A stretch of 64,000 bases of DNA from Streptomyces griseus subsp. griseus (lineage in GTDB: Bacteria; Actinomycetota; Actinomycetes; Streptomycetales; Streptomycetaceae): contig NZ_CP032543.1 of NCBI RefSeq assembly GCF_003610995.1, positions 3,906,001 through 3,970,000 of the forward strand. The letters run 5' to 3'. Both the position numbers and the translations under genes were made by a program. Shown here in pieces: positions 8,642 to 16,187 of this stretch (positions within the stretch are counted from its first letter, which is position 1; every line of letters starts with the position of its first letter). A model generated the notes under the pieces. It made no database searches, was not told the DNA's origin, and saw only the letters and a program-made list of their open reading frames with translations.

Positions 8642-9370
8642 ATGGGCGGGAACGGGCTTCTTCGGTCGGGTCTGCGGAGCGCGGGCTCTGCTGTGGTCGT
8701 GGGGGTCGTCGGGATCTTCGGTGCTGGGGCGTGTGCGGGGGGTGGTGGAGCGGACGGAGGGGCCGCCTCCACCTCGGTGGCCACCTCCTCGGCTCCCGCC
8801 GAAGTGGCCGCCGCGGTGACCAGTGCCGTCATCGCCTCCCCGGAGAAGCGCGCCCCCTCGCCGGAGAGGAGCGTTCCGCCTCCGGCGCCCCCCACGTCGA
8901 GTCCCCTGAGCGCCGAGGCGACCGTGGCCGCCTGCTTCGATGCCGTCAACGACCAGGAGCACCGGGAGGCTTGGGAGCTGGGCGGCAAGAGCCTCGCCGG
9001 CGACCACGGCGCCTTCGTCGACAGCCTCGCCGGTACCGAGCGGGACACCGTCCGGAGCCTCGGCGTCGAAGGGGACACGGTACGGGCGGAGCTGGAGGCG
9101 CTCCAGAGCGACGGCAGCCTGAGGCCCTTCGAGGGCACCTACACGGTTCGCTCCGGTGTGATCACGTCGGCTGACGTGCGTGAGGTCGCGGGGCCGGGGG
9201 ATGGGACCACGCCGAGCGATGAGCCGGGTGTGGTGCCGTCCCCGTCCTACGAGAACTGCGATGCGGCCCGGGATGCCGGAGTCACGCCTCCGCACCCGGG
9301 CGAACCCGGGTACGGGGACCATCTCGACCGGGACGGTGACGGGGTCGCCCGCGAGCCTGACCCCCGTTGA
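8642..9370 (+). CDS. Secreted/lipoprotein with C-terminal Excalibur-type calcium-binding domain
   Basis: 242 aa, ATG at 8642 (a GTG directly precedes it). The N-terminus has a hydrophobic export segment ending GAGAC, a weak lipobox, followed by a Gly/Ser/Pro-rich region. A conserved-looking middle (about 95-175) begins SAEATVAACFDAVNDQ. The C-terminus (about 202-242) matches the Excalibur domain: SYENCDAARDAGV, then DRDGDGVARE, an EF-like acidic loop. The Excalibur signature normally ends GxxCE; here that Cys is Arg, leaving ENC unpaired. It is divergent from the ECF41 sigma gene. Role unknown; a surface or wall-associated Ca-binding protein is the inference. Confidence 0.75.
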   Translation: MGGNGLLRSGLRSAGSAVVVGVVGIFGAGACAGGGGADGGAASTSVATSSAPAEVAAAVTSAVIASPEKRAPSPERSVPPPAPPTSSPLSAEATVAACFDAVNDQEHREAWELGGKSLAGDHGAFVDSLAGTERDTVRSLGVEGDTVRAELEALQSDGSLRPFEGTYTVRSGVITSADVREVAGPGDGTTPSDEPGVVPSPSYENCDAARDAGVTPPHPGEPGYGDHLDRDGDGVAREPDPR

Positions 9371-9458
9371 GGCGCCGCGCCCCCCGCATCAGTGCCCGGT
9401 GCCGGGGTAGCCGGAAATGTACGGGGCGTGATGGGCGCGCCCGGCTCGGAGGTTACCG

Positions 9459-10169
9459 ATGGGGTCGCAGAAGCACGGCCAGGTACAGCGGTGGCAGGAC
9501 CGGTGGTGGGCCGTGGGGCTGCTGGTGCTGGTGGTGTGGGTCGGCATCCGGCTGGCCTTCGACGGGTGGTCGGGGTGGCCCGGCATCCTGATCGGCGGGC
9601 TCCTGTACGCCGGGTTCATGACGGCGTTCGTGATGCGGCGCCGACGCCGTGACGCCCGGGCGGTGGGGACCGATGCCGCGCGGGTGCCGGAGCTGGAGCG
9701 GCGTATCGCGAGGAACGGCGAGATCCCCGATGATCCGGCCGAACGGGCTGCCATCATTCGGCTGATCCGGCGCCGGGAGGAGAAGCTGCGGCGCAATCGT
9801 TGGTGGGCCTTCCCGCTGCTGGCGCTGATCTTCTTCGGGACCCCGGTGCTCTGGTTCGTCGCCGGGAACGTGGGGGCGGGCCTGTGGGGGCTCGCGTTCG
9901 GTGCGGCGTTCCTGGGGTGGATGGTGTGGTTCAACCGGCGCTTCGTCCGCCGTATGGCCGGGATGCGGCAGCGGATCGAGGGCGTCGGCGGTGGCCCGAC
10001 CACCGGTCCGGACACCGGCCTGGCCACCGGTCCGGACACTGGCCCGGCCGCCGGCTCGGTGATCGCGCCGCCGGCCGGTCCTGTCACCGGCCCCGGTGGT
10101 GGCCCCGTCGGCGGCCCCGTTGGCGGTCCCGTCGGTGGTGCGGAGGGGGTCGCTCCCGGGGCCCGTTAA
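9459..10169 (+). CDS. Membrane protein of unknown function with Gly/Pro repeat tail
   Basis: 236 aa. Two hydrophobic hairpins are visible: about 18-36 and 43-60, then about 115-130 and 134-152. Between them is a charged cytosolic-looking segment (PELERRIARNGEIPDDPAERAA and a basic RLIRRREEKLRR stretch). The last 60 residues are simple repeats of TGPDTGxA and GGPVGGPVGG. No recognised domain. It is followed closely by the DUF2797 gene on the same strand. Confidence 0.7.
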   Translation: MGSQKHGQVQRWQDRWWAVGLLVLVVWVGIRLAFDGWSGWPGILIGGLLYAGFMTAFVMRRRRRDARAVGTDAARVPELERRIARNGEIPDDPAERAAIIRLIRRREEKLRRNRWWAFPLLALIFFGTPVLWFVAGNVGAGLWGLAFGAAFLGWMVWFNRRFVRRMAGMRQRIEGVGGGPTTGPDTGLATGPDTGPAAGSVIAPPAGPVTGPGGGPVGGPVGGPVGGAEGVAPGAR

Positions 10170-10227
10170 CCTTCGCGGAGACGTGAGGGGTGGCGCCGTC
10201 GGGCGCGGTGGAGAGAGCGGAGTTCGC

Positions 10228-11118
10228 GTGGCCTTCGGGTGGCGGTGTACCGGGCTCGCGTGGCCGGGGGACGGGCCGCAGCTGGGGTGGAGCAAGGGCG
10301 CCGAGCGGCGGGTGAGCGTTCTCTCGTACGGGACCGGGCTCGGGTTCCGCGCGTTGGGTGAGCGGCACTGTGTGGGGGCGCGGGGCAACGCGTGCCCTCT
10401 GGGGGCCGTGGTGTCCGTGCGCAGTACCGGGGGCCGGTGCCCCGAGTGTGCGCGGCTGGACCGGGCCCACTCGGTGGCCGCCGATACGTTGCTGGACGAC
10501 CCACGGACGTACCGCGTCTATCTCGCCTGGTTCGGGCCCGGTCTCGTCAAGGTCGGGATCACCCGGGAGGAGCGGGGCGGCGCGCGGCTGCGGGAGCAGG
10601 GGGCCGTGGCGTACACGTGGCTGGGGCGTGGGCCCCTGATGGCCGCCCGGCGGACCGAGGAGGTGCTGCGGGCCGCCCTCGGGGTGCCGGATCGGATCCC
10701 GTATGCCAAGAAGCGAGGCGTGCGGAGCCGACTGCCGGGAGAGCAGGAGCGGTTGGCCGAGGTGGTGGAGTCGTACGGGCGGGCCGTCGCACTTCAAGGG
10801 CGTTGCTGGCCCGAGTCGTTGGAGCCGCTGCCCCTTGAAGTCGTCGATCACGTAAGGATCTTCGGGCTTGACCGTGCTCCTGCCGCCACCCGGTCGGTGA
10901 GTGAGCTGGTCGACGGGGGCGTGGTGGCCGGGCGGTTGGTGGCTGTCGCCGGGCCCGATCTTCATCTGGCCGCAGGTGGGGACGGGGGTGTCGTCGTGCT
11001 GGATACGCGGCTCATCACCGGGTGGGAGCTTTCCGCCGTGGATCCGGCCGCGGCGAACGATGTACGTGTCCCCCTCATCGACATCCGGGGTGGCGGCGTG
11101 CAGGGTGGGTTGTTCTGA
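10228..11118 (+). CDS. DUF2797 family protein (zinc-knuckle plus GIY-YIG-like segment)
   Basis: About 296 aa if translation starts at the GTG at 10228, which has CGGAG 5 nt upstream; an earlier GTG at 10183 is possible. Four cysteines form a likely metal site: RHCVGARGNACPLG followed by GRCPECARLD. The next segment, YRVYLAWFGPGLVKVGITRE, then RLREQGAVAYTWLG and AARRTEEVL, resembles the YIG-beta-strand core and Arg/Glu positions of GIY-YIG proteins. DUF2797 proteins are conserved in actinobacteria without a known role. A nucleic-acid-binding or nuclease-like function is only inferred from these resemblances. Confidence 0.75.
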   Translation: MAFGWRCTGLAWPGDGPQLGWSKGAERRVSVLSYGTGLGFRALGERHCVGARGNACPLGAVVSVRSTGGRCPECARLDRAHSVAADTLLDDPRTYRVYLAWFGPGLVKVGITREERGGARLREQGAVAYTWLGRGPLMAARRTEEVLRAALGVPDRIPYAKKRGVRSRLPGEQERLAEVVESYGRAVALQGRCWPESLEPLPLEVVDHVRIFGLDRAPAATRSVSELVDGGVVAGRLVAVAGPDLHLAAGGDGGVVVLDTRLITGWELSAVDPAAANDVRVPLIDIRGGGVQGGLF

Positions 11119-11152
11119 CCCTGTCCTGATCCATTCCGCGAGGAGCCCGCGC

Positions 11153-12088
11153 GTGGAAGCCGAGAGCGCTGAGAGTGTGGGGAGTGCTGAGAGTGCCGTG
11201 AGCGACGAGAGAGCCGAGAGCTATGACGTCGTGCGGTTCTGGGAACGGCTCGGACTGCCCGGCATCATCGACGTGCACACCCACTTCATGCCCGAGCAGG
11301 TCCTGCGCAAGGTGTGGGCCTACTTCGACTCCGCCGGGCCGCTCACCGGGCTGGAGTGGCCCATCACCTACCGGTACGAGGAGGAGCGACGGCTCTCCGT
11401 ACTCAGGTCGTTCGGCGTCCTCCGCTTCACCTCCATGCTCTACCCGCACAAGCCCGGCATGGCCCGCTGGCTCAACGACTGGGCCGCCGGCTTCGCCGCC
11501 CGGGTGCCGGACTGCCTGCACACCGCGACCCTCTTCCCGGAGGAGGGCGTGGAGTCGTACGTGAAGGAGGCCGTCGAGAACGGGGCGCGGGTCTTCAAAT
11601 CGCACCTCCAGGTCGGGGGCTACGACGCCAACGACCCGTTGCTGGAGGGGGCTTGGGGGCTGCTCGCCGAGGCCGGGGTGCCCGTCGTCATGCACTGCGG
11701 GTCCGGGCCCGTCCCGGGGAGGTTCACCGGGCCCGAGCCCATCGGACGGCTCCTCGCACGCCATCCCCGGCTGCGCCTGATCGTGGCGCACATGGGGATG
11801 CCGGAGTACGCGGAGTTCCTGGCGCTGGCGCAGGCCCATCCCGAGGTGCGGCTGGACACGACGATGGCCTTCACCGACTTCAGCGAGGGGTTCACGCCGT
11901 TCCCGGCCGGTGAGCGGGGGCGGCTGGCCGATCTCGGGGACCGGATCCTGCTGGGGACGGACTTCCCGAACATTCCTTACCCGTACGTCCATCAGCTGGA
12001 GGCGTTGGAGCGGCTCGGGCTGGGGGACGGCTGGCTGCGGGCGGTCTGTCACCGGAACGCGGAGGCGCTGTTCGGGGGCGGTTCCTGA
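11153..12088 (+). CDS. Amidohydrolase-2 family metal-dependent hydrolase
   Basis: 311 aa from GTG at 11153, preceded by AGGAG at about 11141. The first 25 residues are a Glu/Ser/Ala repeat tract. The TIM-barrel amidohydrolase motifs follow in order: IIDVHTHFMPE (HxH), VFKSHLQVGG, VVMHCGSG, LIVAHMGMPEY and LLGTDFPNIPY (the barrel-end Asp). The family includes ACMSD/gamma-resorcylate-type decarboxylases and hydrolases; the substrate is not evident. The gene is 35 bp after the DUF2797 gene, so the two may be cotranscribed. Confidence 0.85.
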   Translation: MEAESAESVGSAESAVSDERAESYDVVRFWERLGLPGIIDVHTHFMPEQVLRKVWAYFDSAGPLTGLEWPITYRYEEERRLSVLRSFGVLRFTSMLYPHKPGMARWLNDWAAGFAARVPDCLHTATLFPEEGVESYVKEAVENGARVFKSHLQVGGYDANDPLLEGAWGLLAEAGVPVVMHCGSGPVPGRFTGPEPIGRLLARHPRLRLIVAHMGMPEYAEFLALAQAHPEVRLDTTMAFTDFSEGFTPFPAGERGRLADLGDRILLGTDFPNIPYPYVHQLEALERLGLGDGWLRAVCHRNAEALFGGGS

Positions 12089-12167
12089 GGGGCCGGTCCG
12101 CGCTTTCTCAGGCAATTCACAGAAACGGGTCAGGCTTCTCTCACGGGCGCCTCACAGGCTGGTGCCC

Positions 12168-12923
12168 ATGACGACGACGACCGCGACGACCGCGCCCCAG
12201 GGGCGTACCGAACTGCTCAGGCCGGACCGTACGCCCGTGCGCGTCCTGGTCGTGGACGACGAGGCTCCGCTCGCCGAGCTGCTCTCGATGGCCCTGCGGT
12301 ACGAGGGCTGGGAGGTGCGCAGCGCCGGTGACGGGGCCGCGGCCGTGCGCGCGGCCCGCGATTTCCGCCCGGACGCGGTGGTCCTGGACGTGATGCTCCC
12401 GGACATGGACGGGCTCGCCGTGCTGGGCCGGCTCCGGCGCGACCACTCCGACGTGCCCGTCCTCTTCCTGACCGCCCGCGACGCCGTGGAGGACCGGATC
12501 GCCGGGCTCACGGCGGGCGGCGACGACTACGTGACCAAGCCGTTCAGCCTGGAGGAGGTCGTGGCACGGCTGCGCGGGCTGATCCGCCGCTCCGGGACCG
12601 CGCTCGCGGCCGAGCGGAGCCAGTCCACGCTCACCGTCGGGGACCTGGTGCTGGACGAGGACAGCCATGAGGTGAGCCGGGGCGGGGACGCGATCCACCT
12701 GACCGCCACGGAGTTCGAGCTGCTGCGCTTCCTGATGCGCAACCCGCGCCGGGTGCTCAGCAAGGCGCAGATCCTGGACCGGGTCTGGAACTACGACTTC
12801 GGCGGCCAGGCCAACGTCGTGGAGCTCTACATCTCCTACCTCCGCAAGAAGATCGACGCCGGGCGGACCCCGATGATCCACACCCGGCGCGGTGCGGGGT
12901 ATCTGATCAAGCCCGGTGAGTAG
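12168..12923 (+). CDS. OmpR/PhoB-family response regulator
   Basis: 251 aa. The receiver domain (about 22-140) has the acidic pair VVDDE, phospho-acceptor Asp in VVLDVMLPDMDG, Thr in FLTARD and Lys in VTKPFS. The winged-helix DNA-binding domain (about 155-250) has LTATEFELLRFL, VVELYISYLRKKID and the terminal TRRGAGYLI. It lies 9 bp before its cognate sensor kinase gene. The short C-rich leader before ATG 12168 has no good Shine-Dalgarno sequence, and repeated TCTCACGGG/CTCACAGG elements there could be autoregulatory half-sites; that last point is inference. Confidence 0.95.
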   Translation: MTTTTATTAPQGRTELLRPDRTPVRVLVVDDEAPLAELLSMALRYEGWEVRSAGDGAAAVRAARDFRPDAVVLDVMLPDMDGLAVLGRLRRDHSDVPVLFLTARDAVEDRIAGLTAGGDDYVTKPFSLEEVVARLRGLIRRSGTALAAERSQSTLTVGDLVLDEDSHEVSRGGDAIHLTATEFELLRFLMRNPRRVLSKAQILDRVWNYDFGGQANVVELYISYLRKKIDAGRTPMIHTRRGAGYLIKPGE

Positions 12924-12932
12924 GCGCGGGGT

Positions 12933-14654
12933 ATGAGGGGGCTGCGGCGGCCATGGACCCTGCGGACCCGGCTCGTGGTGTCCGCCGTCTCCCTGATCGC
13001 GGTCGTCGCGGCCGTCATCGGGTCCGTCACGGCGATCGCCTTCCACAGCTACATGTACGGCAAACTCGACGACCAGCTCCACTCCGTCGCCGTACGGGCG
13101 GAGCGGCCGCCGGGTCCCGGGCCGGTGCCCGAGGCCCTGCGGGACGCCGGACCGCTCGGCTTCGTCGGCGGCGGCGGGCAGCCGCTCGGCACGTTCGGGG
13201 CCCTTCTCGACACCGACGGGGACATCGCCGCGTCGAAGGTCGTCGAGGACAGCGGGCTGCGCTCCCAGGAGAGCGCGAAGCCGTTGACCGAGGCCCAGCA
13301 GCGGGCCCTGGAGGCCGGTGCTCCGGCCACCGGTGAGGACGCCCGGAGCGTCGATCTGCCGGGGCTCGGCGGCTATCGCGTGGAGGCCGCCACCACCACC
13401 GAGGGCCACACCGTCCTCGTCGGCATCCCCACCGCCGAGGTGAGCGGCGCGCTCACCACCCTCATCGTCGTCGAGGTCTGCGTCACCGCCGCCGGGCTCA
13501 TCGCCGCCTCCCTCGCGGGCACCGTCCTCGTCGGCGTCGCCCTGCGCCCGCTGCGCCGGGTCGCCGCCACCGCCACCCGGGTCGCCGAACTCCCGCTCCA
13601 CAGCGGTGAGGTGGCCCCCCTCGAACGCGTCCCGGACGCCGAGGCCGACCCCCGTACCGAGGTCGGGCAGGTCGGCGCGGCGCTCAACCGGATGCTGGGG
13701 CACGTCGGTTCGGCGCTGGCGGCCCGGCAGGAGAGCGAGACGCGGGTACGGCAGTTCGTCGCCGACGCCAGCCATGAGCTGCGCACCCCGCTGGCCTCGA
13801 TCCGCGGGTACGCCGAGCTCACCCGGCGCGCGACGGGGCGGGCGACGGGAGCGATGGGACGGGCGACGGGACGGGAGACGGAGCGGGCGAAGGAGTGCGA
13901 TGCGGCGGCGTCCGAACCCGTCATCCGGCACGCGCTGGGGCGGATCGAGTCGGAGGCGGACCGGATGACCGGGCTGGTGGAGGACCTGCTGCTGCTCGCC
14001 CGCCTCGATGCCGGACGCCCGCTCTCGTACGAGAGCACCGATCTCCTGCCGTTGGTCGTGGACGCGGTCAGCGACGCCCGGGCCGCCGACGCCGACGCCA
14101 CCGCCGGGCCCGACGCCCTTCACCACTGGCGGCTGGAACTGCCCGATGAACCCGTGACCGTACGCGCCGATCCCGCCCGGCTCCAGCAGGTGCTGGTCAA
14201 CCTGCTGGCCAACGCCCGCACCCACACCCCGCCGGGCACCACCGTCACGCTCTCCGTGCGGCCACCCGCACAGGTGGCCGCACCGCAGCAGTCCGTACAG
14301 CAGTCCGTACAGGAGTCCGTACGGCAGTTGGTACAACCGTCCGTACGCGCCGATGAGCCGGTCATGCTGGAGGTGCGGGACGACGGGCCGGGCATCCCGG
14401 CGGAGCTGCTGCCGCATGTCTTCGAGCGGTTCGCGCGCGGCGACGCCTCGCGTACCCGTGGGGCCGTCGGCGGCGGCTCCGGCGGCTCCACCGGCCTCGG
14501 TCTCGCCATCGTGCAGGCCGTCGTCTCCGCGCACGGCGGGCGCGTACGGGTGGACTCGGCGCCCGGCCGGACGGTCTTCGCGGTCGAGTTGCCGGCCGAA
14601 GCAGCCCCGTACGAGCACTCACAGGGCAGGGACAGGCTCACCACACCGGTGTGA
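12933..14654 (+). CDS. Membrane sensor histidine kinase
   Basis: 573 aa. TM1 (about 14-36), periplasmic sensor region (about 37-165), TM2 (about 170-192), HAMP (LRPLRRVAATATRVAEL), HisKA H-box DASHELRTPLASIRGY with the phospho-His, then HATPase N-box QQVLVNLLANARTH, G1 DDGPGIP, F-box FERFARG and G2 GLGLAIVQ. It is paired with the regulator 9 bp upstream. Two low-complexity inserts are odd: RATGRATGAMGRATGRE inside the dimerisation domain just after the H-box helix, and a SVQQSVQESVRQLVQ tract between N- and G1-boxes, encoded by near-perfect DNA repeats (about 14284-14345). All catalytic motifs survive. Confidence 0.94.
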   Translation: MRGLRRPWTLRTRLVVSAVSLIAVVAAVIGSVTAIAFHSYMYGKLDDQLHSVAVRAERPPGPGPVPEALRDAGPLGFVGGGGQPLGTFGALLDTDGDIAASKVVEDSGLRSQESAKPLTEAQQRALEAGAPATGEDARSVDLPGLGGYRVEAATTTEGHTVLVGIPTAEVSGALTTLIVVEVCVTAAGLIAASLAGTVLVGVALRPLRRVAATATRVAELPLHSGEVAPLERVPDAEADPRTEVGQVGAALNRMLGHVGSALAARQESETRVRQFVADASHELRTPLASIRGYAELTRRATGRATGAMGRATGRETERAKECDAAASEPVIRHALGRIESEADRMTGLVEDLLLLARLDAGRPLSYESTDLLPLVVDAVSDARAADADATAGPDALHHWRLELPDEPVTVRADPARLQQVLVNLLANARTHTPPGTTVTLSVRPPAQVAAPQQSVQQSVQESVRQLVQPSVRADEPVMLEVRDDGPGIPAELLPHVFERFARGDASRTRGAVGGGSGGSTGLGLAIVQAVVSAHGGRVRVDSAPGRTVFAVELPAEAAPYEHSQGRDRLTTPV

Positions 14655-14680
14655 CAGCGCGGTTGGCGAATGTCGGTGCC

Positions 14681-16187
14681 ATGACCACCACCGACAGCCT
14701 CCGGAGCGGCCCCGGCGCCGACGTTCGCACCAGCGGGGCGGGCCGATACAGCGGCGGGACCGGCAGGGACAGCGGCAGAGGTTCGGGAGAGGACAGGGGC
14801 GGGACCGGCAGAAACAGCGGCAGGGGTACGGGAAGGGACGCCGGCCGTCTGCCGGTCAGGGAGCACCTCCCGGCAGGGCCGGCCGCCACCCCCTCCCCGC
14901 CCCCGCCCCCGTCCTCGACGTCGTCGTCCCCGTCCACAACGAGGAGACGGACCTCCGCCCCTGCGTCCTGCGCCTCCACGACCATCTGTCGCGCACCTTC
15001 CCGTACGCCTTCCGCATCACCGTCGCCGACAACGCCAGCACCGACACCACGCCCGCCGTCGCGGCCCGGCTCGCGGCGGAGCTGCGGGGGTGCGGTACGT
15101 ACGGCTGGAGGAGAAGGGGCGCGGGCGGGCTCTGCGTACGGCCTGGACCGACTCCGACGCGCCGGTCCTCGCCTACATGGACGTCGACCTCTCCACCGAC
15201 CTCAACGCCTTCCTCCCGCTGGTCGCCCCGCTGATCTCCGGCCACTCCGACCTGGCCATCGGCTCGCGGCTCGCCCGGAGTGCGCGGGTGGTACGCGGGT
15301 CGAAGCGGGAGTTCATCTCGCGCGCCTACAACCTCATCCTGCGCTCCTCCCTCGCCGCCGGATTCAGTGACGCCCAGTGCGGGTTCAAGGCGATCCGGAG
15401 CGAGGTGGCCGAGCGGCTGCTGCCGATGGTGGAGGACAGCGGCTGGTTCTTCGACACCGAGCTGCTGGTCCTCGCCGAGCGGGCCGGGCTGCGCATCCAC
15501 GAGGTGCCGGTCGACTGGATCGACGACCCCGACTCGACCGTCCACATCGTCCGCACGGCCACCGAGGACCTGAAAGGCGTGTGGCGGGTGGGGCGCGCGC
15601 TCGCCGTGGGCGCGCTGCCGCTGGACCGGCTGGCCCGGCCCTTCGGCGACGACCCGCGCGACCGGGCGCTGACCGGGGTGCCGCGCGGACTGGCCCGCCA
15701 ACTCGTCGGGTTCTGTGTGGTGGGCGCCCTCTCCACCCTCTTCTACCTCGCCCTCTACTCCCTCCTCCGGCTCGGCGTCGGCCCTCAGGTCGCCAACGGC
15801 GGCGCGCTTCTCGTCTCCGCCGTCGCCAACACCGCCGCCAACCGGAGGCTCACCTTCGGCGTACGCGGCCGGGGCGGAGCCGTACGCCAACAGGCCCAGG
15901 GCCTCGTCGTGTTCGCGATCGGTCTCGCCCTGACCAGCGGCTCGCTCGCGGCGCTCGGCACGGCCACCGGCTCGCCCTCGCACGGCACGGAGCTGGCCGT
16001 CCTGATCACCGCCAACCTCGCCGCCACCGTGCTGCGCTTCCTGCTCCTGCGCGCCTGGGTCTTCCCGGCCCGCGCCTGCTCCGACCCCGACCTCGCCCCC
16101 GTCCCCGATTCCGACCCCGCCCCCGTCCCCGATTCCGACCCCGATTCCGATTCCGCTTCCGATTCCGCTTCCGAGGACGTCCGATGA
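14681..16187 (+). pseudogene. GT2 glycosyltransferase fused to GtrA-like flippase domain, split by two frameshifts
   Basis: Starting at ATG 14681 (MTTTDSLRSGPG), the reading frame must change in the C-rich tract 14880-14912 to enter VLDVVVPVHNEETDL, and again in the G-run near 15085 to enter VRYVRLEEKGRGRALRT. From there it is open to 16187. Two one-base restorations give 503 codons. The GT2 domain has the DxD-type motif YMDVDLSTD and the FSDAQCGFKA signature of polyprenyl-phosphate sugar transferases. The C-terminal third is a four-helix GtrA-like membrane domain (ARQLVGFCVVGALSTLFYLAL). The tail is a repeated SDPDSDSASDS stretch. Its stop overlaps the next gene by ATGA. It probably supplies or flips polyprenyl-linked sugar for the downstream transferase. 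Confidence 0.85.

Noticed and set aside
16082..16175. CCGATTCCG/CCCGTCC tandem repeats considered as a CRISPR-like or regulatory array
   Set aside because: They are in frame inside the GT2-GtrA coding region and encode the SDPDSDSAS tail; there are no spacers.
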